A stretch of DNA of 64,000 nt from Persicaria tinctoria. Lineage: Eukaryota; Streptophyta; Magnoliopsida; Caryophyllales; Polygonaceae. How positions within the stretch are numbered: the first letter of the stretch is position 1; every line of letters starts with the position of its first letter. Both the position numbers and the translations under genes were made by a program. Positions 1-12,006 of this stretch are shown here, piece after piece. The stretch covers positions 98,052,519 through 98,116,518 of the forward strand of contig JBANSL010000002.1 in the NCBI GenBank assembly GCA_037127255.1. Reading direction: 5' to 3'. The notes below the pieces were generated by a model, which saw nothing but the letters and a program-made list of their open reading frames with translations, did no database searches and was not told the DNA's origin.

Positions 1-671
1 CTGCTCCTTAACACTAGGCTGAAGGTGTGGTCGTTCAGTGCCACTTTAGTCTTTGCGATTAAATATGTCAACAGTGGGAATGTTTCTTGTGATTGGATAA
101 CTTCAGCCCGGCTGAATCGAATGTACAAAAAAATCGAATCCAGTGACTTATCTTACTTTGTTTGCAAGTTTATTGGGATTCCTTTGTTAACCAATTCATA
201 TTTATGCATTCGTATGAATATGTACCATTGTTCTAGTTGGTGGTGTATGTGTATTCATGTGATTCAAGAATCAACACTAGTGTGTCTGCAAAAAAAACGT
301 TTGGATTGGCCATGGGTTCCTCTCCCAAGCTATTCTTCGTTTGCCTTTGCGAGTGAATATCTTTCCTTGAGTGTATTTTTTAGGTATTACCGGATTAATG
401 ACCCATATTTTGTGTATATGTGCTATCTGAGACCTGCTTGGAATCACACCGAATGGAATTTCTATTTGTTTTTTCATCCTTTACATAAATCTAGTATGCA
501 ACTTGTATTATTTCATATGAAATTTCATCGTGACACCATGGCACCGATTAACCATACTTTGTTGCCGGATATCATGCCCCCTCACAAAAATTATCTCCAA
601 ATCAGTTTTTCGCTACAATCTCTTGGTGTGAGGTCCCTTAAACCTTGGCCTCACACCCCTGACAGTTATAT
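1..671. other. Unassigned flank 5' of LINE 1
   Basis: AT-rich sequence with no recognisable gene. A 216-codon open frame on the plus strand has low-complexity hydrophobic composition and matches no family I know, so I do not call it a gene. The only structured element is a 9-bp perfect inverted repeat, GGTGTGAGG at 625-633 and CCTCACACC at 649-657, just before the LINE coding start. It could be LINE 5' sequence or the host target; no target-site duplication matching the sequence after the LINE poly(A) was found. Confidence 0.4.
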
Positions 672-3600
672 ATGAAAATCACTTACTGGAATTGCAGAGG
701 TATCAAGAAAACAACTTTTTGGACAGAAATTGATAGCAAGTGCAAAAACGAACATATTCAAATAATGGCATTAGCGGAAACTAAATCAGAAACCATTCCT
801 GAAGACAAAATTTGGAAAACGGCTGGTTTTGACGAGGCTATTTGGTCACCTGCTTCCGGTCGGGCAGGCGGGCTCGGTGTCCTTTGGAAGTCATTCCAAT
901 TAACAAATGAAATGATTACAGTAGAAATTCAACTACCCCGAATTATAGGGCTTAGATACGAGAGTATTAATGATAGATTCATGACTTTACTATTGTTTGC
1001 ATACGCGCCGCCGGGCCCTCAAGAAAAAGACTCATTTTGGGAAACCTTAACATCCATCGTGAGGGATTCGTCCATTCCTTGCATTGTTCTGGGTGACTTG
1101 AATGAAATTCTATGTAGTGAAGACAAGCTGGGTGGTGCTAGTCTTCGTTCCGCTCGATTCACTAGACTCCTACAATTTAAAAATGACTGCGCTTTGTTGG
1201 ATTTACCTACTTTCGGGAACCCATTCACTTGGAGAAAGAACCCAGATGACGAAAACACCATTCGCGAAAAACTTGACCGTGTGCTTGTTCATCACCAGAT
1301 CATTCAGAAATTCCCTAACCTAATCACTCATAACGGAGCCTTCTCATCATCTGACCACTGCCCCATTTCAGTATCTCTTGAGTGTGGCTCGGTTTTCAAA
1401 GCGTCTCCGTTCAAGTTTGAAAATGCTTGGCTTCATCGGAAGGATTTCAGAAACATAGTTAAACAATCTTGGCGAGCAAATTGTCTGGGCTCGACTATGT
1501 ATCAACTGATGTTCAAACATAGAATTCTAAAGAAAAAAGCTAAGGAATGGAATAAACGAACTTTCGGAAATATTTTCCGCCAATTAAATGAGGTGGAAAC
1601 TGAACTTCTCTAGATTCAAGCTTCGGTTTCAGGAGGTAACAACAGGTCAACTAATAATAGAGAAAAGCTTCTCATTATAAAAAAGGAAAAACTACTTCTT
1701 TACCAAAAAAGTTTTTGGAACCAAAGAGCCAAGACAAAGCATCTTAAACTCTCTGATTCGAACACAACCTATTTTCATCGGGTTGCTTCGGGTCGGAGAC
1801 ATAGGAAAAAAATCCGTAATATAACTTCTGTAGAAGGAACCTTGATAATAGGAGAAGAAAATATTAGAAATGAAATTAAGAGTGATTTTGAAAAAAGATT
1901 CAAAAAGGAGCCGATTGATGATAGACTCCTACAAGAAATGTTAAATCTAATTCATCCTTCAATTACCCCTGATGAAAATAATTACCTTATTCGACACCCG
2001 TCCAATAATGAAATTAAGGCAGCTGCTTTCAGCCTTGGCAACAACAAATCCCCAGGCCCAGATGGTTTTACAGCCGAATTCTATAAGAAGTACTGGGACA
2101 TTGTTGGCTTATCTATCATTAGAGCTGTAAAAAGTTTTTTCCACTCTGGAAAAATTCTGAAACAAATAAACCATACATTCATATCACTACTGCCAAAGCG
2201 GGATAACCCTACAAATACCAGTCACTACCGCCCAATCAGTCTATGTTCTATTTTATACAAAATCATTTCAAAAATTTTGAAAGAAAGAATCAAAACAATT
2301 ATCGGTAAACTAATTCACCCATTACAAGGTGCCTTTATGTCGGACAGGGCCATCCAAGACAATGTCCTAATAGCGCACGAAATCTTCCACTCCTTCAAAT
2401 CGCGCAAGGGTCGGGAGGGATGGTTGGCAATAAAACTTGACATGGAGAAAGCGTATGATAGAGTTGATTGGAACTTCATAAGAAAGGTTTTAGAAAAATT
2501 TGGGTTCCACCCTACTTTCATTACGTGGATTATGGAATGCGTAACGACTGTGTCCTTCTCTGTACTAGTCAACAACGGTCCTACTGATATGTTCTTCCCC
2601 ACTCGTGGTCTGCGTCAAGGGGATCCTCTATCCCCTTTCTTGTTTATCTTAGGGGCATAAATTTTAGCTCGAAAACTCTCAGCAGAAACAAATGTGGAAA
2701 ACAGTCCAATTGGATTTTCCTTCGGTAGGAGTGGACCTAGGGTCCCCTTCCCATCTTTTGCCGACGATATCATTATTTTTACAAGAGGTAGTGCTGCCGC
2801 GGGACATAAAGTTAGGGATATAATTGATTCATACTGTAAAGTTTCTGGACAAAAAGTCAATTATCATAAATCTAGCTTCCAAGCCACAAAAGGTATTTCG
2901 AACTCTAGGATCTCAGAACTTAGCAGTTGCTTAAGTATTACACATGAAAACTCATTAGAAAAATACCTTGGATGTCTGATTATTAACGGCAGAGTAAACA
3001 AACAAACTTTTGAAGACATCATATGTAAATCTAAAGAGCAACTAAGTAAATGGCGAGCTAATGCCCTATCACAACAGGGACGTGCAATCCTCATTAATAC
3101 AAACTTATCGGCCAAACCGTTGTATACAATGCAGAACTTTTTGTTACCCTCATCAATACATAAAGAGCTTGACCAGATTAACAGAATGTTCTTCTGGAAT
3201 AAAGATCTACAACACCGCCCGCTTATTAGCTGGGATAAGATTTGCAGACCAAAAAAATATGGGGGAATCGGGCTTAGGAAATCTAAAGAAATGAATGAAG
3301 CTCTTCAAATGAAACTACTTTGGAAAATATTGGCTGAACCAGAAAATGTCTGGGTGTCTCTCATTAAACACAAGTATCTTCGTGGAGCTAACATCCTTGA
3401 ATACGTGAAAAGTGGAGATTCTTCATGGCAATGGGCCAAACTGACAACTCTTATAGATAAATTTAAGACTGGCCTTATTTGGTCAGTAGGAAATGGTTCA
3501 TTTATCAAATTTTGGACGGATAATTGGATTACAACATGCTCTCTGCTATCTAGGGATGATTGCCCCCAAATTAACAACAAAGAAGAAACTGTCAGTGACT

Positions 3601-4859
3601 ATATTCTAGGTGGTAGATGGTGGACGGAAAAACTTAGCAATACATTACCAAATGACGTAGTCAAAGAAATCTTGGACATTCCACTTCCCGTTTCTCCCTT
3701 TGAGGATCGCTTATACTGGTGGCCTGATAGAGCTGGTTGGTTCACCACGTCAAGTGCATATAAGCTAATCACATCTCAATCCTCACTAAGCATAGACAAT
3801 AACGCCTGGATATGGAATTTGGATATTCCGCCTAAGATCAAAAATTTTCTATGGAAAGTTTGTCAGAACGGCCTCCCTACTGCCTCTAGGCTGGCACAAC
3901 GTGGGACTTCTGTACCTACCACATGTCAATTGTGCAATTGTGCAGTTGAAGATGACGTTCACTTCTTACTAGAATGCCCATATGTGCGCCCTCTCTTCCG
4001 CTTACCTACACACGTAAACTCAACTATATCCCGTATGCTAAATCTTTCACGGGAGATAAAACCTATCTTTTCATTAATCGGAAACAAGCTTTCATCTGTT
4101 TCCAAGGTGGAGCTTGCCTTTTCCTGGTGGACGGCTTGGTACATCCGAAACCAATTTGTTTTTAGACAGGTCCCCATACCTCATATAGAAAGTTCATTAC
4201 GTATCATAAAAACCCATAAGGAAAATTGGAGTAAAACAGCTCACTTTGAGTATAACTTGGATGAGGACTCCCCCTTACACACCCAAAGCTCCAAGCACCC
4301 AAGGACGAAAAGAAAGCATGATAACATTACTTGGCGAAAACCCCCTAGGGGTACTTTCAAATTAAATTTTGATGGATCCACAATTTCAAACAATGATAGC
4401 TCGGCTGGAGCCATAATCCGAGACTGGGAAGGACATCCGATACACATCTGTTATAAAAAACTTGGCATACAAAGTCCTTTGAAAGCGGAAGCACTTGCCC
4501 TTAAATTGGAAATCCAAAAAGCTCTACAATTCCGTATAAGTAAACTTCACATTGAAGGTGACTCCATGATAATCATAAACCACCTAAATAAAACATCTGT
4601 CTGTCCTTGGGAAATCGAACTGATTTTATCAGATGTTAAATTTCTACTATCGACTTTGAAAGAAGGCTTCTTTCCTTCTTTCATGTTCCCCGATTAGGCA
4701 ATAGAGTGGCTGATAAGGTTGCACACCTTTGCCACTCTGCCTGGGGTGTCGATATTAACAACGATTATAGTCTTCTTGACCTCATCCGTAAGGATGCTAT
4801 CGGGTAGAGCTCGTTCGCCCGAATTCTTTCCTGATCAAAAAAAAAAAAAAAAAAAAAAA
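672..4859 (+). mobile_element. L1-type LINE, ORF2 with poly(A) tail, slightly decayed
   Basis: Non-LTR retrotransposon ORF2. Domains in order: endonuclease/exonuclease/phosphatase from 672 (opens MKITYWNCRGI, with GDLNE and SSDHCPI motifs), reverse transcriptase about 1900-3000 ([13 protein letters not shown], then the FADDII catalytic motif near 2757), a zf-RVT-like region near 3750-4000 and a C-terminal RNase H (NFDGS near 4365) ending at the TAG of 4804-4806. All three large open stretches are in one frame, interrupted only by TAG at 1611-1613 and TAA at 2658-2660; a further frameshift lies near 4690, just before the NRVADKVAHLC end. A run of about 22 A at 4838-4859 is the retroposition tail. 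ORF1 (gag-like) is absent, so the copy is 5'-truncated or starts at ORF2. The same family recurs at 44474-46682 and, as a relic, at 61532-61862. Confidence 0.9.
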
Positions 4860-5239
4860 CATATGGGAATTGATAATAGAATTAGCCGGGAACGGGACCA
4901 ACTTAATTAATTAAAATGGCCCTTAGCTTAGCTTATAGCCTGTACTCTGTAGGAGTATACACATAAATTAAACAAGCCGAAGAATTTACAGAAGAAGGAT
5001 CCAAACTAAATTGATGAATGAAAACCAGCAATTCAATTCAGGGAATATATATAATTTTCATTTTTGTTCACACACGTACCGTACTACTCACACAGACACT
5101 GTACGTACTGTAACTGTAGTCGATCGGATCGGAGAGAATATATTGATTGATCGATCGATAGCCGGAGTGATCAATCAATTATCAATGAATCAATAAGATC
5201 GGTGATCCATCGAATTAATTAATTAAGAAGACGGATCGA
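4860..5239. other. Spacer between LINE 1 and PLC-like gene
   Basis: No gene. AT-rich with several GATCGATC-type short repeats (5120-5240). Because the PLC-like gene reads leftward and stops at 5240, the right half of this stretch should hold its 3' UTR and poly(A) site. Confidence 0.5.
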
Positions 5240-6202
5240 TCAAACCTTGTCTTGGTCTTGGGTCCTGGCATAGGTGAGCCCAACGCAAGCGTCCACGAAA
5301 TCCTCGTCGATGAAGTCGGTGGAGTAGACCTGCAGCCTGTCTGCAAACCCTCTCTCGAAGCACTGCTTTATGAACAGCCTCGCGTAGCCGTGGATCCGCC
5401 CCGTCACCGGCCTCACGCAAAGCACCGGGTTATCCGGCTGCGGCGTCACCGTGTTCTCCACCCTGTAAAAGTACTTCCGAGACGCCACCGGCGGCTGGTC
5501 CCCCAGGTGCTTCATGTTGCTCTCGAACTTGGTCGACGGCAGATCCGTGTCTATCCAGTTGTCCTTGAGGCACCCTGCGCTCCACAGCGGAGCTCCCGCC
5601 CCCGGCTGGGGAGAGTTCCTCGGCTTCCATATGCAGATCACTCTCCCAGGCAGGAGCTCCCCCACCGTCTTCCCGAACACGCTATCGTTGTGGTGGATGA
5701 GGTGCTCCCCGAGCTCCGACTCCAGGTACTTGTCGAAGTCCGGCGGGTCCTTGTGTCCGTACTCGGTGCGGATCTCGAGGACGACGATCTCGGATTGCGT
5801 CTCGGAGAGGAACTTCTTGAGGTCGCGGAGGACGACGTCGACGGAGTAGGTCTTGAGGATGCCGTGGCAGATGTGGCGGTCTTCGGAGACGCGGACGTCG
5901 AGGAGGCGGGCGCCGAGGGAGAGCTGGCGGTAGATGGAGAGGGACTGGCACTGTGCGAAGGGGCGGGTGATGAAGGGGATGCCGATCCGGTTGGTGGCGG
6001 AGTCGTGGGTGCCAGGCCAGACAATCTTGTTGAGGGTGAGCCTGGAGGGGTCGAGGCCGGACATCCAGTTCTTCCGGTCGGGGGGACGGTAGTCACAGCC
6101 AGGGTAGTCGCACCCGCACGATTGCTTCAGATCGCACAGGGTCTTCTTCTCCGTGGATATGGATTTCCTGCGATCCACCTGTTTGGAGATCTGAGCACCC
6201 AT
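5240..6202 (-). CDS. PI-PLC X domain-containing protein (PLC-like phosphodiesterase)
   Basis: Intronless 320-residue protein of the plant PLC-like phosphodiesterase family (the At4g38690/At4g36945 type, by recollection). The X-domain contains the two catalytic-type histidines, His66 in GTHDSATNR and His113 in CHG, plus Arg104 in LDVRV, corresponding to the PI-PLC active site. There are no EF-hand, Y or C2 domains, as is usual for this family. The protein opens MGAQISK, a plausible N-myristoylation start (Gly2, Ser6), which would place it on a membrane. A Cys-rich segment (residues 23-36) precedes the domain. Likely role: hydrolysis of a phosphoinositide or GPI-like lipid; the real substrate of the plant family is not settled. 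The coding DNA is GC-rich against AT-rich flanks, which creates a long antisense open frame that I regard as a shadow. Confidence 0.9.
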   Translation of the reverse strand: MGAQISKQVDRRKSISTEKKTLCDLKQSCGCDYPGCDYRPPDRKNWMSGLDPSRLTLNKIVWPGTHDSATNRIGIPFITRPFAQCQSLSIYRQLSLGARLLDVRVSEDRHICHGILKTYSVDVVLRDLKKFLSETQSEIVVLEIRTEYGHKDPPDFDKYLESELGEHLIHHNDSVFGKTVGELLPGRVICIWKPRNSPQPGAGAPLWSAGCLKDNWIDTDLPSTKFESNMKHLGDQPPVASRKYFYRVENTVTPQPDNPVLCVRPVTGRIHGYARLFIKQCFERGFADRLQVYSTDFIDEDFVDACVGLTYARTQDQDKV

Positions 6203-7134
6203 GATCCGATCCGATCCAATCGATCAATATATGAATTATTAATTAAGGATGTAACAACTAACAACTATTCTAATTTCCGGCCTCCTCTTCCACACTGCTT
6301 ATCGATCCCGGCCGACTGAATCCGATTGTGCGTTGAGATATTCTTAGATGGATGGATAAGAGATTTTGGATGTGGAAGAGAGGGATTTAGTGGGTATGGT
6401 GGATCATAATAAGTAACAGAGGCCGGGAATACCATATATTTAATACATATAAGTATGTAAATGGTGAGATGTACTAATTAAAATTAAAATGAATTCATCA
6501 ATCAATGGTTAATTTGTCGTTTTTATTACTAACTGAAAGGGACGACTGAAGACACTCAGTACGTAGAAGATAGGTAGCTGTAGCTGTAATGAATAATGGT
6601 GTTAATTATTATTATATATGGAGTATATATTAGGTTTAGGTGTGTAAATTAGGAGTGGAGGGGAAGGATTGTTTGGACGGATCTTAGCCTGGTTTGATGT
6701 GAACGTGGATACCCATTCCATCTCATCTTTGGACTTTGGTTGTGTTTTAAATTGAGACATTTTAGTTTCTAATACTAGCCCTCCATGAATGAAAAATATA
6801 TGAATGGAGTGATAATATATGTAGCCTGTAGAGGTTGGGCCGGGGGTTCCATTTGTTTTGTTGGTTTGCTTTCATAATTAAAAGGAAGTTGTCCTCTCCA
6901 ATCTTCTTTTCCACCTCCACAATAACACCTAACACACATACTCCTCCTAGAGGCTAGATCGACCATGATTATCATTTCATCAAGCCCGCAGTTGCCCGCC
7001 CTTAATTTTGTTCACCGTCCAATCTGACTTTCAATTGTTGCTTTCCTTGGCACGACGGACATTAAACACGTCCTTAATTACATTGATACACCATACTTCA
7101 AACAATATACTATGATCGAGGTTAATGTTCCATT
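6203..7134. other. Upstream region of the PLC-like gene
   Basis: About 930 bp of AT-rich DNA with no coding signal or recognised repeat. It lies between the PLC-like start codon (reading left) and the copia element, so it should contain the PLC-like promoter. I cannot assign individual elements. Confidence 0.5.
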
Positions 7135-7139
7135 GTAAT

Positions 7140-7272
7140 TGATAGATTACACAGGTCTTAATATTGTACAGTGGGCTAAAAACCCATTAAGGCCCAATAC
7201 CTTTGTAACCTATATATATATATATATATATATGTTTCTCAGAGGACTTTACATCAATTCTATATTCCTACA
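7140..7272 (+). repeat. Copia 5' LTR
   Basis: Starts TGATAGATT, ends CCTACA, immediately followed by the primer-binding site. It contains an expanded TA run absent from the 3' copy. The preceding GTAAT (7135-7139) is the target-site duplication. Confidence 0.9.
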
Positions 7273-7655
7273 TGGTATCACATCCTTTTTCTTCCTCACG
7301 GAACCCTAATTTGATCCTCTCGCCCCACCCCTCATCTTCCGCCGTCGGCGTTGTCCCCTCGCCGCCGATCTCTCGCCTCCGATTGCCGTCGCCAATCACC
7401 GCCCGATCCCCCACCTCGGATCGTCGCCTGAACCGCTAGCTATCCACGCCGGAGGAGAGTCGCGCCGAGCCTTGTCGCTTCACCCTGCGCCTTCATCTTC
7501 TTCCCTTACGTGAAAAGTCCGATTGAAACAAATCGGATTTTCAATCCCTTTTGTAAAAATAGCATAACCTTCCCTTGTTTTATCCTATTCTCCCTTTTGG
7601 CCCTGAGTTAATCATTTATTAATTCAGGCGGCCAATAAAAAAAAAAAAACTCACT

Positions 7656-10127
7656 ATGGCCTTCTACGATCACAAACGACCTCTCGTCGGAATGATTACC
7701 CCTCCAAGTCATTTACAGAGGGGTTATTCCCCCATTGGAGCCCATCCACAGGGCTACCCGGCCTCTCCAACGAGGCCATACCCGAGTCAACAAGGACTCA
7801 TTGGGCCCTCTCCACACCATCATCACGCCTTCTCTTCTACGCAGCAGACATCTTCAGACTCTTCTTGGTACATGGACACTGGTGCCACCTCCCACATGAC
7901 GAATTCCTCAGGTAACCTCTCATCTCTTTCTTTTAAGGGCTCTGCCCACTCTATTATCGTCGGAAATGGTGGTTGTCTTGCTACTTCGGGAATTGGCCAC
8001 GCCAATTTACAGACCCCAACCCACCCACTACACCTGAACAATGTCTTTATTGCCCCAAAGATTGTCAAAAACCTTATCTCTGTCCGTCGGTTCACTACTG
8101 ACAACAACGTTTCCCTTACGTTTGATCCCTATGGTTTCTCTGTGAACGATCTTACTACGGGGTTACTCGCATGAGATGTAACAGCATCGGGGAGCTCTAC
8201 CCTGTCACACCACCTCCTGCGTCCAGTCAGTCGTGCCCGGTCGCCCTCTCGGCATCATCGTCCAGCCTGTGGCATGCACGCCTGGGCCATCCCAGCGCTG
8301 CCGCTCTAGATGTCCTTCGTTCCCATAACCTTGTCACCTGTACTAAAGACCCACGCTCTGGTTTTATGCTCTTCCTGCCAACTAGGCAAACATGCCAGAC
8401 TGCCGTTCCAACGGTCCTTGACCTCTTGCTCCCTTTGATATCATTCACAGCGACATTTGGACCTCTCCCGTGCCTAGCAATGAGGGTCACAAGTACTACC
8501 TCTTGTTTCTGGATGATTACACTCATTACTTATGGGTCTTCCCGTTGCATTTCAAGTCCCAAGTGTTTCCTATTTTTGCCAGATTCCATACCTACATCAA
8601 AACACAGTTCCACATGTCCATCAAATGTTTCCAATGTGACAATGGTCGTGAATTTGACAACAAAGACTTTCACTCCTTCTTTGCCGCAAATGGGATCTCA
8701 TATCGCTTGTCTTGCCCCTATACTTCTCAGCAGAATGGCAAGGCAGAAAGAATCATCAGAACCATTACCAACATGATGCGCTCTCTCCTCTTCCACGCAT
8801 CTATTCCCCTTCCCTATTGGCCTCACGCCTTATCCACCACATGTTATCTCCTAAACATTCTCCCTTCCACTACCCTACACCATCGCTCGCCAGCTCAGAC
8901 ACTTTATTACGCCGAGCCTAGGTATGATCACCTTCGCACCTTCGGGTGCTTGTGTTTCCCAAACCAGTCATCCACGGCCTCGCACAAGCTTCACCCGCGC
9001 TCTACCCCTTGTGTCTTCCTAGGCTACCCGTCCGATCATCGCGGTTACATTTGCCTCGATATCAAGACCCACAGGATCATTCTCTCTCGTCATGTCACCT
9101 TTGATGAGTCGCGATTTCCCTTCGCATCTCCCACACCCCCTGTGTCGTCGACAGAGTCTGATTCACCATTCCCTCACTTCATTCTTCCCCAGAGCTCTCC
9201 CAGTGCTCCTACGTCTCCCCCTCCCCCACCTCCCTCGCCACCCCCACCACAAGACCACACACCCGTAGCGTCTCCGGAGTCTTCCGACCCCGTCAGATCG
9301 TCTCCATGACCACCGCCCATCACCCCGGTATCCACCGTCCATCACATCGCCAAACACCCTCGTCTCCCCTACGTGCGGCGCCCGCCGCATGTTTACCCTC
9401 CCTGGCGGCGCCCGCCGCACACCCTGCGGCGCCCGCCGCAACCCACTTTGCTGCACCCGCCGCTTCGTACCCCCCCTGGCGGCGCCCGCCGCACCTGCAC
9501 CCGTCGCCCCCGTCCTTCCCGGCTCCCAGACCTCCCTCTCCCCCATCCCCACCTCCCATAAAACAGCCCTCCTCGACCCGAATTGGCAGGCGGCTATGCT
9601 CGACGAATACAGGGCCCTTACAAAGAATGATACTTGGGTTCTTGTCCCGCGCCCTCCAGCGGCGAACGTCGTTCGCTGTATGTGGCTCTTCCGTCACAAG
9701 TTCCGCTCTGATAGGATGTTGGAGCGCTATAAAGCATGTCTTGTCGTCAACGGTCGATCCCAGCAGGTAGGTATTGATTGTGATGAGACCTTCAGCCCCG
9801 TGGTCAAGCCTGCCACTATCCGGGTGGTATTGAGTTTAGCTCTGTCGCGCAAATGGGCCATTCATGAGCTGGATGTCAAGAACGCTTTTCTGCATGGTCA
9901 CCTGAATGAGACAGTCTACATGTTTCAGCCGCCGGGATTTACTGATGCCGATCGTCCTAAGCATGTCTGTCTCCTGAATCGCTCTCTGTATGGTCTGAAA
10001 CAGGCTCCACGAGCTTGGTTCCAGTGCTTTGCTTCTCATTTGCTCCGCTTGGGTTTCATTGGCAGCCGCTCGGATTCGTCCCTGTTCATCTATCGCAGAG
10101 GCTCCAACATGGCATTTCTGCTACTAT
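7656..10127 (+). pseudogene. Copia pol, 5' part (protease, integrase, RT up to the active site)
   Basis: Copia polyprotein fragments in successive frames. 7656-8174 has a histidine/proline-rich gag remnant and the protease motif DTGATSHM. 8171-8530 has the GAG-pre-integrase region (LWHARLGHPS). 8470-9300 has the integrase core (DDYTHYLW, then NGREFDNK and QQNGKAERI). 9389-10127 has the RT (KNDTWVLVPRP, ELDVKNAFLHGHL, SLYGLKQAPRAW) and stops just before the YVDD catalytic box, where the nested element was inserted. There are at least three frame changes. The stretch around 9380-9500 holds several copies of a GGCGCCCGCCGC motif, the probable site of slippage. The N-terminal gag domain is absent: the leader runs straight into the end of gag. 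Confidence 0.9.
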
Positions 10128-10821
10128 TGTTGGAGGGTAAAATTCCATGGATTTTTACTAAGTCATGATTTCACAAACAAGTTATCACGTCCACTCTACG
10201 TTAAAAAAAAATGTGGAGTTGATATCCTCTCTTTAAGCATAAATCTTGACAATGTCAATTAAAAAAAAAATTAAGCCTTAGCCCAATACATCTCAAGAAG
10301 CCCAATTAGTCCAAAACGTGGGAGAGGACTAAATGAGCAGTTTAACATGTGTAACTGCTCACTATATATTACAGTTGATAAAAAAGAAAATTAATTAAAA
10401 TATTGGACAGTTGCAGAAAACGTGGTGGGGGAAGTTATTTTGAGGTAACTCCTAATACCTCTCCCCTATAAAAAGCTACGTTGCAAAAGGTTGGGCTTTT
10501 CTTCCTGGGTGTTCACCTGCAACTGCATCCTCAAAGAAAAAATCCAGGTCTCCCAACTGCAGTAAACACATCTTCCTCCCCCTAGTTCCCCTTCCTCCCA
10601 AGCGGGTACCTGCAACCACCAAACACAAAGAGAGAGTGGAAAGTGAGAGTGCAGAGAGAGAGTGGAAAGAGAGAGTGCAGAAAAGGAGTGGAAGGAGAGA
10701 GTGCAGAGAGAGATACCTCTATTGCAAGAGGTAGAAGATCCATCTCCTAACCTTTGTTGTTTCCTCTTTATCTACAGGTAAAAAAAAAAGTAATAAGCAA
10801 AACTGGAAATGAAATGGATCC

Positions 10822-10968
10822 TAGCGGCTCGAGAGTTTAGTCTCTCGTCGCTACCCCGATCCCGGCGTGGATCGACCTATGGCACCGAAATGCTGCCAAA
10901 ATTTCACCAGGAGCATTAGCGGCTCGAGAGTTTAGTCTCTCGTCGCTACCCCGATCCCGGCGTGGATC
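10822..10968. repeat. Two copies of a 52-bp repeat with hairpin
   Basis: Identical 52-bp segments at 10822-10873 and 10917-10968 (95-bp period). Each contains the inverted repeat CGAGAG..CTCTCG with a 6-nt loop. Both are followed by related sequence (ACCGAAATGCTGCC, GCCGAAAGGCTGCC). They lie in the left half of the LTR-type insertion; function unknown. Confidence 0.85.
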
Positions 10969-12006
10969 AACTTATTGAGCCGAAAGGCTGCCGGATTTTA
11001 CTTGGAATTCATAAACAAGAAAATGTCGAGTTCCATACAAATAAATTGAATGTGAGGTTTTGGAATCAGAAACCATCCTAAGCAAGGGCTAGGTTCTGTT
11101 AAGATTTCCCTGAATGAAATTCTAACAAATGAGCCCAATTAATTCACACAAAGTGACACAGTGAATTTTACAGGCCAAAAATCAGTAGATTCATCAAAAC
11201 CTAAATCAAAATTGAATCTCAAAACCAGGTCTGTCAAATTACGTTGAGCGTGCTGAGCCCTATTTGTAGTTTTCCAAATCCCAAATCGGATTAAACTAAA
11301 GGGAGATAGCAGAGAGTGAGAGGAAAAGAAAAGGCAAACCTGATTGTGTTCCTCGGGTTGCAGAAGCTCTTGGAGTGACTTACAGGAGCCCTTTTTGTTC
11401 TTCCCTCGGCTTCTTTTCAGCCTCTCCCGCCTCTGGACCACCCTCCAATCTCCTGAGCTCGGAATTCCGAGTACCCAAATTGCAAACCTAAGATTGCAAA
11501 TTGCAAGGAAAAATCAACCAATCCTAAATTAAATGCGCAATTTTTGGGGGGGGGGGGGGGTGGAGGAAGAAATTCTAAATTTAGGGTTGAACAATCAGAG
11601 GGAAAGAAATTCGAACATACCCAATGGGAGGTCTTCTGAGTTGGAATTTCCCCGGCTCGTTTCGAATTCCATGAGCCCCAGTGAATGCTTCCCTTAATTT
11701 TCGATTGCCTGCCAAGCACAAATAGGGATCCCAGTCGAAATTGAATATCCCAAAAAGAAAATTTGAGGAGGTTCAACGTGCTTAGAGCAACCCCAAGGGC
11801 ATCCCCATTTTGGAGAAAATTCTGAATTTGGGGAATTTTGGGCCATTTTCAGGTCCAACAGCTTCCCCAGCCCATTCTCCAAAATAGGGTGGGAAGGAGA
11901 AAATTAGGGTAGCTTCCCCAAATGTGCAGCAACGCTAAATTTTTTGGAGAACCCTTTTTCCCACGCTCTTCCACTTTCAACTCTAAAAAACCGACTGCGA
12001 ATTTGG

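Noticed and set aside
25..675. 216-codon open frame before LINE 1
   Set aside because: No similarity to any family I recognise, odd hydrophobic composition, overlaps the LINE start; probably chance.
5638..6096. Ser/Thr/Pro-rich frame within the PLC-like gene
   Set aside because: Frame-shifted reading of the same GC-rich exon.
5252..6319. 355-codon open frame antisense to the PLC-like gene
   Set aside because: Valine/glutamate-rich translation caused by GC-rich third positions of the real gene on the other strand.
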